From NCBI RefSeq assembly GCF_040361275.1, contig NZ_APNH01000001.1, positions 372,001 through 436,000 of the forward strand: 64,000 nt of DNA, read 5' to 3'. This stretch comes from Salinisphaera sp. T31B1 (GTDB taxonomy: Bacteria > Pseudomonadota > Gammaproteobacteria > Nevskiales > Salinisphaeraceae). Shown one piece after another: positions 16,900-25,482 of the stretch. The notes under the pieces are model-generated. The model had not been told where the DNA came from, searched no databases, and worked only from the letters and a program-made list of their open reading frames with translations. Numbering within the stretch: the stretch's first letter is position 1; every line of letters starts with the position of its first letter. The translations under genes and the position numbers were made by a program.

Positions 16900-18392
16900 G
16901 CGGCAACGAACCCAACCCGGCCGCGACCCTGCAACGCGCGACACCCGAGGCCCAGCCGCGCCCGGCGAAAGCCGCGGACGGCAAACGCGTGGACCATGCG
17001 CGCTCGGCCAAGCAGTTCCTGAACGCGCCGGAGCATGCCAAGTCGCACGACACCCGCGTGTGGGCCATGCGCACCAAGCGCGACAAGCAGGCGCACACCA
17101 TCGAGGAATGGGAAGAACTGCGCGAGCTGGCCAGCCAGATCAAGACGCATACGCTCGCCCACCTCGATACCTATCTCGAGCAGTTCGAGGCCAACGCCAA
17201 GGCCAACGGCATCCACGTGCACTGGGCGGCCGACGGCGCCGAGCACAACCGCATCGTCCACGAGATCTTCACCGAGCACGGCGTCAAACGCGTGATCAAG
17301 GCGAAGTCCATGCTCATGGAAGAGTGCGGCTTTCGGCATTACATGGACAGCGTGGGCATCGAGATCGTGGAGACCGACCTGGGCGAGCGCATCCAGCAGC
17401 TCGACGGCGAGGACCCGAGCCATATCGTGGTGCCGCCCGTCCACAAGATGCGCTCGGACGTAGCGCGCCTGTTCGCCGAACAGCTCGGCTCGGACCCCGA
17501 CAACGACGACGCCCACTATCTCGCCGGCGCGCAGCGCGATGCCACCCGCCCGCTCATCCTGGATGCCGATGCCGGCATGACCGGCGCGAACTTCGCGGTG
17601 GCTGAAACCGGCGGCTTCGTGGTCTGTACCAACGAAGGCAACGCCGATCTGTCGGCCAACGTGCCCAACCTGCACGTGGCCAGCATCGGCATCGAAAAGC
17701 TCGTGCCGCGGGTCGAAGACATGGGCGTGTTCATCCGCCTGCTGTCGCGCTCGGCGCTCGGCTCGCCGATCACCCAGTACACCTCGCATTTCCGCGCGCC
17801 CAAGCAAGGCGGCGAAATGCATATCGTGCTGGTCGACAATGGCCGCTCCAAGCGCCTCGGCATGGAGAAATTCTGGTCGTCGCTCAAGTGCATCCGCTGT
17901 GGCGCCTGCATGAACACCTGCCCGGTGTATCGGCGTTCCGGCGGGCTGAGCTATGGCGCGACCTATGCCGGCCCGCTGGGGCTGATCCTGAACCCTACGT
18001 TCGATGCCCACCGCTATTCCAACCTGCCGTTCGCCTCCACGCTCAACGGCAGCTGCACGAACGTCTGCCCGGTGAAAATCAATATCCACGAACAGATCTT
18101 CGGCTGGCGCCAGGTGCTCGCTGAAAACGGCCATCTGCCGTGGACCAAGAAGACCGCTCTGAGTGCCGCCGGCAAGGTGCTTGCCAGCCCCAAAGGCTAT
18201 CGGGTGGCGATCAAGACCACGAATTCCGCGCTCAAGCACCTGCCGCGCTGGGCGCTCTACAACCGCATGAACGCCTGGGGCGAAGGCCGCGAGATGCCCA
18301 GCCCGCCGGACAACGGCACCTTCCACGACTGGTACCGGCGTAACCGCCTGAAGAACCAGGCGAAGACCCCGAACGAGGGCGACAGCCAATGA
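16896..18392 (+). CDS. lutB: LutB, ferredoxin-like subunit of L-lactate oxidation complex
   Basis: A 498-residue protein with the LUD domain in the middle (about residues 80-310, including ANFAVAETGGFVVCTNEGNA) and a C-terminal iron-sulfur region. The first cluster motif is complete: CIRCGACMNTCPVY with cysteines 332, 335, 338 and 342. The second reads LNGSCTNVCPVKI (residues 383-395) and has Asn where many LutB proteins have the first Cys of CxxCxxxC. It is coupled to lutA and lutC by ATGA overlaps at both ends, so the three subunits should be made together. Confidence 0.93.
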   Translation: MSGNEPNPAATLQRATPEAQPRPAKAADGKRVDHARSAKQFLNAPEHAKSHDTRVWAMRTKRDKQAHTIEEWEELRELASQIKTHTLAHLDTYLEQFEANAKANGIHVHWAADGAEHNRIVHEIFTEHGVKRVIKAKSMLMEECGFRHYMDSVGIEIVETDLGERIQQLDGEDPSHIVVPPVHKMRSDVARLFAEQLGSDPDNDDAHYLAGAQRDATRPLILDADAGMTGANFAVAETGGFVVCTNEGNADLSANVPNLHVASIGIEKLVPRVEDMGVFIRLLSRSALGSPITQYTSHFRAPKQGGEMHIVLVDNGRSKRLGMEKFWSSLKCIRCGACMNTCPVYRRSGGLSYGATYAGPLGLILNPTFDAHRYSNLPFASTLNGSCTNVCPVKINIHEQIFGWRQVLAENGHLPWTKKTALSAAGKVLASPKGYRVAIKTTNSALKHLPRWALYNRMNAWGEGREMPSPPDNGTFHDWYRRNRLKNQAKTPNEGDSQ

Positions 18393-19018
18393 GCGCGCGC
18401 GACGACATCCTCGGTGCCGTGCGCACCAACAAGCCGGCGATCGACGCCCCCGCGCCCACCGTGCCGAACTACGACAACGCCTATCCGCAGGGTGCGGACC
18501 GCCTCGCCGCCCTGTTCGCCGAACGGCTGGCCACCATGGGCGGCACTTGGCACGCGTTGGCCGATGGCCAAAGTATCGATGCCGTTTTGCAGGACGTGCT
18601 CGCCGACAAGGTCGGCAAGCCGTTCGATGACGCGGTGATCGCCTCCAACGTGCCGGAAGTCGCCGGCAACCGGCCGCTGACCGAAAGCGACGTCCCGGCC
18701 AGCGTCCACGATGTGGACATCGCCGTGCTGCGCGCACGCTTTGGCATCGCCGAAACCGGCAGCGTGTGCTTCACCGAAGCCGAACTCACCGTCAACGCCG
18801 TCGCCTACCTCGCCCAGCACCTCGTCGTGCTGCTCGACCCGGCCGAAATCGTCGCCAACATGCACCGCGCCTACCAGCGCGACGACTTCGTCAACGCCAA
18901 CTACACCGTCTTCCACACCGGCCCCTCGGCCACCGCGGATATCGAAGGCGTGCTGGTGCGCGGGGCACAGGGCGTGCGGTCGCTGACGGTGATTCCGGCG
19001 CCAGCGACGCCGGCCTGA
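18389..19018 (+). CDS. lutC: LutC, LUD-domain subunit of L-lactate oxidation complex
   Basis: A 209-residue LUD-domain protein, last gene of the lutABC operon. The family core is visible in ARFGIAETGSVCFTEAE near residue 120, matching the AETG motif of LutB, and in AQHLVVLLDPAEIV. The C-terminus (ADIEGVLVRGAQGVRSLTV) is typical of LutC. The start overlaps the lutB stop by four bases. No terminator was seen in the roughly 80 bases before vapB. Confidence 0.92.
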   Translation: MSARDDILGAVRTNKPAIDAPAPTVPNYDNAYPQGADRLAALFAERLATMGGTWHALADGQSIDAVLQDVLADKVGKPFDDAVIASNVPEVAGNRPLTESDVPASVHDVDIAVLRARFGIAETGSVCFTEAELTVNAVAYLAQHLVVLLDPAEIVANMHRAYQRDDFVNANYTVFHTGPSATADIEGVLVRGAQGVRSLTVIPAPATPA

Positions 19019-19099
19019 GGACGAGCGACGCGTATTGAACGCATCATTATCGTCACCGGATGCTGTACGATTGAATCATCCGCCACATGGATGTCGCCC

Positions 19100-19297
19100 A
19101 TGCGTACGACGATCAATCTCGACGATGCATTACTCGCGGAAGCCCAACGCCTGACCGGCCTTTCCGAGCGTACCGCGCTCGTACGCGAAGCGCTTTCGGC
19201 GCTGATCCAACGCGAAAGCGCGCAGCGCCTGGCACGCCTGGGCGGCACCGAACCGCAATTGAATAACCCGCCGCGGCGCCAATCCGAACCCGCGTGA
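19100..19297 (+). CDS. vapB: VapB-type antitoxin
   Basis: A 65-residue protein with an N-terminal beta strand and two helices of the ribbon-helix-helix kind (MRTTINLDDALLAEAQRLTG), as in VapB antitoxins of the DUF2191 group. The C-terminal tail, rich in Arg, Pro and Gln, would wrap the toxin. It should bind the toxin and repress its own promoter. I start at the ATG that gives the conserved MRTTINLDD; an earlier ATG at 19091 adds three residues. It overlaps vapC by four bases. Confidence 0.85.
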   Translation: MRTTINLDDALLAEAQRLTGLSERTALVREALSALIQRESAQRLARLGGTEPQLNNPPRRQSEPA

Positions 19298-19671
19298 TTC
19301 TGGTCGATACCTCAATCTGGATCGACCATTTCCGACATGGCGACGCCGCCCTCGAATCGCGCCTGGACAGCAACGAAGTCTGTACCCACCCGATGGTGCT
19401 CGGCGAACTCGCCTGCGGGCACTTCAAAGCGCGCCGCGAGATATTCGCGCTGCTCGACGCACTACCTGCGGCGCCGGTCGCCACGCACACCGAAGCCCGC
19501 GACTTCATCGAGCGGCACGCGCTGATGGGCCGCGGCATCGGCTTCGTAGACGTGCACCTGCTCGCAGCGACAGCGCTCATGGGCGATGGGCGCCTGTGGA
19601 CCCGCGACAAACGCCTCGCGCGCACGGCTGGCGAACTGAGCCTGGCCATAGACCCGGTCGGCGGCTCGTGA
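19294..19671 (+). CDS. vapC: VapC-type PIN domain toxin ribonuclease
   Basis: A 125-residue PIN-domain protein beginning with GTG inside the GTGA overlap with vapB. The four acidic positions that bind the metal are present: D5 in MILVDTSIWI, E38 in VLGELACG, D86 in GFVDVHLLAA and D105 in TRDKRL. VapC toxins cleave tRNA or rRNA when released from VapB. The pair forms the left edge of the defence-type cluster and is convergent with the GIY-YIG gene. Confidence 0.9.
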   Translation: MILVDTSIWIDHFRHGDAALESRLDSNEVCTHPMVLGELACGHFKARREIFALLDALPAAPVATHTEARDFIERHALMGRGIGFVDVHLLAATALMGDGRLWTRDKRLARTAGELSLAIDPVGGS

Positions 19672-19740
19672 GCGCTGCGCTAAACCGAAAGCGGACGCGA
19701 AAACCCTTGTCACTGAATTCGGCTAAGCACGGCCGACGAT

Positions 19741-20625
19741 TCATATCGCGGCTTCTGCACGCGCTTCTTGCAGCGCCTTGAGCGTGCGCCCGCTTTCATC
19801 CTTCCAGCAGACTCGGCCATTCGCACTGCCGCCGACCAGAACACCGGCCGCCAGCGACGGCGAATTGAAGCGGAAATCCTGCGTGAATCGAAGCCTCTGG
19901 CCGTCGCGTATCAGAACACCACGATCCTGTAACTGCTGACGCAAATCCCGCATGTGCTCGTGGATCGAGCCGGTTTCGTCCATACGCGCCATCGAGCCTT
20001 CCAGCACGACAAACCCGTCGGCTACTTCGCGGCCTCGTCCCCGAGCGCCTCGCTCTTCCAAGCACAGTTCGGTCGGCTGCGGCTGGGTGGGCGACGACTC
20101 CGACCGCGCTTGTCCTGCGGCAGACTCAAACGCATCGATGCCCAGCACCGGAAAGATCACCAGCATTTCGTCGAGAAACCATTCCGCATCGGCGCGATCG
20201 GCTTCGGACAGCGGCGGTACGGCCGGCGCCGTGCCATTTTCAACCGCCCATTGGTTGGCGCGCTTGGCCAGCTCGATCAAGCGAGATTCCAGATAGCGGA
20301 CATGCGCCTTGTTCAAGCCCTCGTTGGTGCTGGTGAACGCCACCGCGCGGGTCCAGAATTCCTTGCCGGCCACATGCTGCCTGATCCGCTCACCCAACAC
20401 ATCGGCCTCACCTACATACAAACGCGACGCGCCGTCCTCGGCCGGGCCGGTAAGCACATAAACGCCCGGCTGGCGCAGCTCGTCCCGTGCGAGCGCGCGG
20501 CCGATTTCCGACCGGCTCACCACCACCGCCCGACCGGTCCAGTTGGATTTCTCCACCACGCGCAGGCCGTCCGGCGTGCCGTCGGCCAGGAAGATGCGGA
20601 TGGACGTGGGGCGCGGCTGGGTCAT
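19741..20625 (-). CDS. GIY-YIG nuclease family protein with DUF4357
   Basis: A 294-residue protein. The GIY-YIG-like fold covers about residues 50-150: GVYVLTG (residues 54-60) and LYVGEAD (69-75) supply the two halves of the signature, followed by LGERIRQH. The C-terminal 60 residues (SLAAGVLVGGSANGRVCWKDESGRTL) match DUF4357, a small domain often joined to GIY-YIG or found next to restriction systems. The middle (residues 165-210) is low-complexity and probably a linker. It lies beside the type I restriction genes but on the other strand. Role in defence is plausible, not shown. Confidence 0.8.
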   Translation of the reverse strand: MTQPRPTSIRIFLADGTPDGLRVVEKSNWTGRAVVVSRSEIGRALARDELRQPGVYVLTGPAEDGASRLYVGEADVLGERIRQHVAGKEFWTRAVAFTSTNEGLNKAHVRYLESRLIELAKRANQWAVENGTAPAVPPLSEADRADAEWFLDEMLVIFPVLGIDAFESAAGQARSESSPTQPQPTELCLEERGARGRGREVADGFVVLEGSMARMDETGSIHEHMRDLRQQLQDRGVLIRDGQRLRFTQDFRFNSPSLAAGVLVGGSANGRVCWKDESGRTLKALQEARAEAAI

Positions 20626-20677
20626 GTCGTCCCGGCATTCATGAAAAAAACGATGCCTACACTAGCGCGACAGCGTA

Positions 20678-20920
20678 TCAACGCGCGCGCGACTCGCGGA
20701 CCGCCGACAGAATATCGTCCGTCGTGGCTTTGGTTTTTACGCCGCCAACGTCGAACGGCGATGTCTTTTCGATAGGCGCGGCCCAGAGCGGGGACACCAA
20801 CACATCGCGCATCCGAACCAACTGACGTTCGGCCATTTTCCAGCGACTGTTCAGGGTTCGCCATGCAATGGAATTCATGAACGGCCTTTTTAACCTCTGC
20901 GCGTTTTCAAGCCAGCGCAT
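20678..20920 (-). CDS. small hypothetical protein upstream of hsdM
   Basis: An 80-residue basic protein that I do not recognise. The start giving MRWLENAQRLKRPF has AGGGG about 6 bases upstream, which is why I prefer it to the longer frame beginning at 20962. It has no hydrophobic segment; the C-terminus reads TTDDILSAVRESRAR, a plausible short helix. It is divergent from hsdM and co-directional with the GIY-YIG gene. An ACTAGAC motif that also occurs before hsdM and hsdR lies about 30 bases upstream of its start. Confidence 0.4.
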   Translation of the reverse strand: MRWLENAQRLKRPFMNSIAWRTLNSRWKMAERQLVRMRDVLVSPLWAAPIEKTSPFDVGGVKTKATTDDILSAVRESRAR

Positions 20921-21074
20921 GTTCCGCCCCTTGTTTTGATGCTTCTTAAAGACTAGACGCATCAGCCCTCAGGCCTAGTTCATTCGCAGATCACGCGAAG
21001 CAATCACGATTTCAGACGGTTGGCGCCTCGCGCCCAATGCGTCAGATTACTAGACTAGCCGACCATGCTTTAGC

Positions 21075-21106
21075 GACCAACCGCGTGGCTAAATTCGCGG
21101 TCGGTC
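21075..21106. promoter_or_regulatory. imperfect inverted repeat upstream of hsdM
   Basis: GACCAACCGCG and CGCGGTCGGTC pair over 11 positions with one mismatch and a 10-base AT-rich loop, ending 30 bases before the hsdM start. Position suits an operator or a leader hairpin for the restriction genes. Confidence 0.4.
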
Positions 21107-21136
21107 ATTTGCGTCCCAAAAACGAGGACACCACGG

Positions 21137-23308
21137 TTGAATATTCAGGCGCATGAACAACTCAAAAGCGCAATCTGGGAGATTGCCAACCGTCTGCGTG
21201 GGCCGTACCGGCCGCCGCAGTACCGGCTCGTTATGTTGCCGATGGTGGTGTTGAGGCGACTGGATTGCGTTGTCGAAGAGCGCAAGGAACATGTACTCGC
21301 GGAATACGAGCGGCTCAAGCATCAGAATCACGATAACGACACGCTCGTAAAGCTACTCGGCCGTGCGGCAGACCCGAAACGCCAACAGGCGCTCTACAAC
21401 ATCAGCCCGTTTACCTTCGACAAGTTGCTGGGCGATCCGGACAACATCGCGCCGAATCTCGTCGCCTATATCAACGGTTTTTCGCCGATCGCGCGCAGCA
21501 TCTTCGAGCAGTTCGGCTTCACCGAGCAGATCGAAAAGCTGGACTCCAGTAATCGGCTGTTCACCATCGTGAAAGAGATGGCCGCACTCGATCTGCATCC
21601 AGATCGGATCGACAGCCTGCAAATGGGCTATCTGTTCGAGCATCTGGTGATGCGCTTCAACGAACAGGCCAACGAAGAAGCCGGCGACCACTTCACCCCG
21701 CGCGAAGTGATCCGCCTGATGGCCAATCTCGTGTATACCGGCGAGCAAGACGTCTACACACCCGGCATCTACCGCACCATCTACGACCCGGCCTGCGGTA
21801 CGGGCGGCATGCTCTCGGAATCCGAGAAATTCATCTACGCCCAGAACAAAGACGCCAACCTCGCGCTCTTCGGCCAGGAGTACAACCCGGAATCCTGGGC
21901 GATCTGCTGCGCCGACATGCTCATTAAGGACGAGGAAACGAGCAATATCGTGCTCGGCGATACGCTCGGCGACGGCAAGACGGTGGACGGCTTCGAGCAA
22001 TACCAGTTCCACTACATGCTTGCCAACCCGCCGTTTGGCGTGGAATGGAAAGATCAGAAAAGCGGCGTCGAGCGCGAGCACAAGACCAACGGGTTCAACG
22101 GCCGCTTTGGTGCAGGCTTGCCGCCGATCAACGACGGCTCTCTGCTGTTCTTGCAGCACATGATTTCGAAGATGCACGCCGCGCCCGATGACGGCGGCGA
22201 AGGCTCGCGTATCGCCGTCGTATTCAATGGCTCACCGTTATTCTCGGGCGATGCCGGCTCCGGCCCGTCGAACATTCGCCGCTGGATTATCGAAAACGAT
22301 TGGCTGGACGCCATCGTCGCTCTGCCCGATCAGCTGTTCTACAACACCGGCATCTATACCTATATCTGGCTCGTTTCCAACCGCAAACCGGAGGAACGCC
22401 GCGGCCAGGTTCAGCTCATCGACGGCACGCGCTTTTTCCAGCGTATGAAGAAGAGCCTCAACAACAAGCGCCATGAAATCGGCGACGGCCAGATCAACGA
22501 CCTCACGCGTATCTACGGCCGTTATCAGGACGGTGAAACCGCGGATGTCGTAATCGGCGGCGAAACCAAAAACCGCGTGGTCTCGCGAGTCTTCAAGAAC
22601 CACGAATTCGGCTTTCTGAAGGTCACTGTCGAACGGCCCTTGCGTATGAACTTCGAGGCCACGCCCGAACGCATCGCCCGGCTTGATGAGCAGACCGCCT
22701 TCACCAACCTGGCCCAATCCAAGAAACGCAAGGATCAAGACGCCGCGGCCAAAGAGATCGCCGCGGGTAAAGCGTTGCAGGCCGAGATTCGTGGCCTGCT
22801 AGCCGGCCTGGCGGCGAACGGTCGATACATGGATCGCGCGGCGTTCGAGCACGACCTGAAGCAGGTCGCGAAGCAAGCCGGAGTGAAGCTAGCCGCCCAG
22901 CTCAAGAAAGCGATCTTCAATGCGCTCGGCGAACGCGATCCCGAAGCCGAGATCTGCTACGACGGCAAGGGCCGCCCGGAACCGGATAGCGAACTACGCG
23001 ATACTGAAAATATTCCATTGCCGCGCAACACGATACTACCGCTGCCAATGGGTTTCGGACCGGATAAGCCGAATGATGAGCTGGTCGCGACTTTCCGTGG
23101 CGATATTGACGCTTACATGGTGCGCGAGGTCTTACCGCACGTCGCTGACGCCTGGGTGGACTATGAAAAAACGAAGGTCGGTTACGAGATTCCGATTAAC
23201 CGGCATTTCTATGTTTACAAGCCCCCGCGCGACGTCAGGGCCATAGAGGCCGATATAACTTCGCTTGAAAATGAAATCGCCGACTTGCTTAAAGGGCTGC
23301 CGACATGA
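21137..23308 (+). CDS. hsdM: type I restriction-modification system methyltransferase subunit HsdM
   Basis: A 723-residue N6-adenine DNA methyltransferase subunit. An N-terminal helical HsdM_N domain (residues 5-150) precedes the catalytic domain, with the S-adenosylmethionine motif DPACGTGG at residues 217-224 and the catalytic NPPF at 297-300. The C-terminal 250 residues are longer than in short HsdM proteins and rich in helices. The start is TTG at 21137, with GAGGA about 8 bases upstream; starting later would remove conserved N-terminal residues. It overlaps hsdS by four bases (ATGA). With HsdS it would methylate host sites. Confidence 0.93.
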   Translation: MNIQAHEQLKSAIWEIANRLRGPYRPPQYRLVMLPMVVLRRLDCVVEERKEHVLAEYERLKHQNHDNDTLVKLLGRAADPKRQQALYNISPFTFDKLLGDPDNIAPNLVAYINGFSPIARSIFEQFGFTEQIEKLDSSNRLFTIVKEMAALDLHPDRIDSLQMGYLFEHLVMRFNEQANEEAGDHFTPREVIRLMANLVYTGEQDVYTPGIYRTIYDPACGTGGMLSESEKFIYAQNKDANLALFGQEYNPESWAICCADMLIKDEETSNIVLGDTLGDGKTVDGFEQYQFHYMLANPPFGVEWKDQKSGVEREHKTNGFNGRFGAGLPPINDGSLLFLQHMISKMHAAPDDGGEGSRIAVVFNGSPLFSGDAGSGPSNIRRWIIENDWLDAIVALPDQLFYNTGIYTYIWLVSNRKPEERRGQVQLIDGTRFFQRMKKSLNNKRHEIGDGQINDLTRIYGRYQDGETADVVIGGETKNRVVSRVFKNHEFGFLKVTVERPLRMNFEATPERIARLDEQTAFTNLAQSKKRKDQDAAAKEIAAGKALQAEIRGLLAGLAANGRYMDRAAFEHDLKQVAKQAGVKLAAQLKKAIFNALGERDPEAEICYDGKGRPEPDSELRDTENIPLPRNTILPLPMGFGPDKPNDELVATFRGDIDAYMVREVLPHVADAWVDYEKTKVGYEIPINRHFYVYKPPRDVRAIEADITSLENEIADLLKGLPT

Positions 23309-24636
23309 CAACGATACCAGCCGACATCCACATCGCCTACGGTGACTTGCCCGAGGGTTGGGAGTTACAGAAGCTGAAGTTTTTTGCGACTGTCCGAACT
23401 AGTAACGTTGATAAAAACTTCTCTGAAGAAGAAATCCCGGTGGGGCTTTGCAACTATACGGACGTTTATTACAACGACCGAATCCTTCCTAGCATGGATT
23501 TTATGCAAGGATCAGCCACTGCGGCAGAGATTCGGAAATTCCGTCTCCAATCCGGCCAAGTTATCATCACTAAAGATAGCGAAGGTTGGGACGACATAGG
23601 CATCCCTGCACTCGTTGCCGAAGACATGCCAGACGTTTTGTGCGGCTACCATTTAGCGATCTTTGATCCGACCGACAAACTAGACGGTAATTACCTCTCT
23701 TGGCTCTGCCGCTCACCGCCACTGAATAATCAGTTTAAAACCGCGGCCAACGGAGTCACGCGTTTCGGGCTCGGGCAGCATTCTATGAAAAACGCTTATA
23801 TTGCGTTGCCGCCAATAAAAACGCAGCGGAATATCGCTGACTTTCTCGACGAAAAAACCGCCCGAATCGACGCGCTGATCGAAAAGAAGCGCGCGCTTCT
23901 GGCTCGGCTGGCCGAAAAACGCCAAGCGCTAATTACGCAGGCTGTCACTAAGGGGCTAGACCCGCATACACCAATGAAGTCTTCCGGACTAGACTGGCTT
24001 GGTGAAATACCAGAGCATTGGAAAGTACGGCGACTCCGTTTTCTAATGGCATGCAGCACTGTCAATGGTTTGTACAAGCCAAAGGACCAATTCGACGATT
24101 CTGGCATCCCCTTCATTCAGATGGGAGAAGCATTCCGAAGTGAGAGCTTTCAAGGCGGCACCGAAGATAGAGTTCTGGCTACTCAAGAAGAGGTTAAAAA
24201 GTGGGGTCTCCGTGAAGGCGATTTCCTAATAGCGCGCAGGTCACTAGTTTTCGACGGTTCGGGAAAGTCTGTAAGAATCGAAAAAACAACCGAACCGCAT
24301 CTTTTCGAAAGCTCCATGATCCGCGTAAGAATCAAAAACCCGAAAAAATATTCCAGATTTCTCTCGTACTACTTTCAGTCTCAAGTGGGCAGAGCTTTCT
24401 TCTTGGCTATTACAAAGCAAGTTACTATTAGTGGAATAGACAGCCAACAGCTTAAGAACATTCCGGCCTTGTTGCCACCAGAAGACGAAGCTTACGATAT
24501 CAGCAATTTCCTGCTGGAAACCGAGCGTCGTTTCCGGGAAATAGCCCACCAAGTTGAAAAGTCCATAGTCCGTCTTAAAGAATATCGGAATGCACTGGTT
24601 ACGGCTGTGGTAACCGGTGAGTCGCTGCCTAAATAG
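23305..24636 (+). CDS. hsdS: type I restriction-modification specificity subunit HsdS
   Basis: A 443-residue DNA-recognition subunit with two target recognition domains (about residues 10-170 and 240-400). They are joined by a conserved helical spacer (FLDEKTARIDALIEKKR, then AEKRQALITQAVTKGLD) and closed by a second helical repeat at the C-terminus. Each half begins similarly: LPEGWELQKLKF and IPEHWKVRRLRF. The base composition is clearly more AT-rich than in flanking genes, usual for specificity genes that move by exchange. It is coupled to hsdM. The target sequence cannot be read from the protein. Confidence 0.92.
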   Translation: MTTIPADIHIAYGDLPEGWELQKLKFFATVRTSNVDKNFSEEEIPVGLCNYTDVYYNDRILPSMDFMQGSATAAEIRKFRLQSGQVIITKDSEGWDDIGIPALVAEDMPDVLCGYHLAIFDPTDKLDGNYLSWLCRSPPLNNQFKTAANGVTRFGLGQHSMKNAYIALPPIKTQRNIADFLDEKTARIDALIEKKRALLARLAEKRQALITQAVTKGLDPHTPMKSSGLDWLGEIPEHWKVRRLRFLMACSTVNGLYKPKDQFDDSGIPFIQMGEAFRSESFQGGTEDRVLATQEEVKKWGLREGDFLIARRSLVFDGSGKSVRIEKTTEPHLFESSMIRVRIKNPKKYSRFLSYYFQSQVGRAFFLAITKQVTISGIDSQQLKNIPALLPPEDEAYDISNFLLETERRFREIAHQVEKSIVRLKEYRNALVTAVVTGESLPK

Positions 24637-24652
24637 TTAGCGGAATTCTCCC

Positions 24653-25366
24653 GTGCACCTAATCTACTTCGACGAAAACAAGTACAGCGAAGCCAATCCG
24701 TTCTTCACGATTGGCGGCGTCCTGGTGCCGGAAGCGAAGGTGCTGGAGCTCGATGAAACGCTGACCAAGATTCAGTCGCATTTCTTTGGCAGCAGCCATC
24801 TCACAACCCAGAACGAGTTCCACGGCAAGGAGATGTTTCACGGCAAGGGCTCGTTCAAGGGCCGCAAGCTGGCGGAGCGGGTACAGCTGTTCGATTACCT
24901 GGCCACGTTTCTCGTCGATAACGCCATCCCGATTCGGTTGATCCATATCGACGTGAATCGTCATCGCGGTAAATACACTTATCCCGAGCCGGAGTACCGG
25001 CTCGGGCTGATGCTATTCCTGGAGCGCGCCTGCGACTATCTGGATTCGGTGGACGACCTGGGTATCGCGTTCGGCGATTATGAGCAGGATGAAGTCGCCC
25101 GCTCGGTCGTGGACTTTTCGGAGTACAAGACCTCGGGCAGGACACCCATGCACTACGGCCGGCCACTGGGGCGGCTCGTGGATACGGTGTACTTCACGCA
25201 ATCGCACCATAGCCGGTTTCTACAGCTGGCCGATGTAGTGGTCTATATGGCGGGGCGGTATCTCCACCAGCCCGAAGCGCCGGAAAAATGGCACGATGCG
25301 AAGGTCTGGGAGATATGGGAAAAGATAAAGGCCAGTGCGGATATGCATATCCAGCACTGGCCTTGA
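24653..25366 (+). CDS. DUF3800 domain protein in the hsd operon
   Basis: A 237-residue protein with the DUF3800 pattern: an N-terminal YFDEN strand, GGVLVP, an internal FGDYEQDE segment near residue 140 and a C-terminal HHSRFLQLADVVVYMAGRYL helix. The fold is thought to be RNase H-like, and such genes are common beside restriction and other defence systems, but no activity is established that I know of. It begins with GTG 16 bases after hsdS and precedes hsdR, so it should be cotranscribed. Its last 13 codons form a 37-bp near-perfect palindrome. Confidence 0.8.
   Translation: MHLIYFDENKYSEANPFFTIGGVLVPEAKVLELDETLTKIQSHFFGSSHLTTQNEFHGKEMFHGKGSFKGRKLAERVQLFDYLATFLVDNAIPIRLIHIDVNRHRGKYTYPEPEYRLGLMLFLERACDYLDSVDDLGIAFGDYEQDEVARSVVDFSEYKTSGRTPMHYGRPLGRLVDTVYFTQSHHSRFLQLADVVVYMAGRYLHQPEAPEKWHDAKVWEIWEKIKASADMHIQHWP
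25328..25364 (+). terminator. near-perfect palindrome inside the end of the DUF3800 gene
   Basis: AAGGCCAGTGCGGATATG is followed directly by CATATCCAGCACTGGCCTT: a stem of about 18 bp with one extra base. It lies inside the coding sequence, ending on the first base of the TGA stop. It could attenuate transcription before hsdR or bind a protein. No T run follows. Confidence 0.6.
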
Positions 25367-25375
25367 TATTCGGAA

Positions 25376-25424
25376 CGACTAGACCGCGTGGGTTAGGCCG
25401 CTTTTGGGAACGGCCCTCTAGTCG
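25376..25424. promoter_or_regulatory. nested inverted repeat upstream of hsdR
   Basis: Outer arms CGACTAGA (25376) and TCTAGTCG (25417) enclose inner arms GGCCG (25396) and CGGCC (25411). It lies about 60 bases before the hsdR start and contains ACTAGAC, which also occurs at 21049 before hsdM and at 20952 before the small gene. This could be a shared operator. Confidence 0.4.
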
Positions 25425-25482
25425 CTAATAGAAAGATAAGGCGCCGACGCGCCAGAATCAAGCCGATCGATAGGGGACGGCG

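Noticed and set aside
16761-18737. Long minus-strand frame opposite lutB and lutC
   Set aside because: It mirrors coding sequence with clear Lut motifs and shows no domain of its own.
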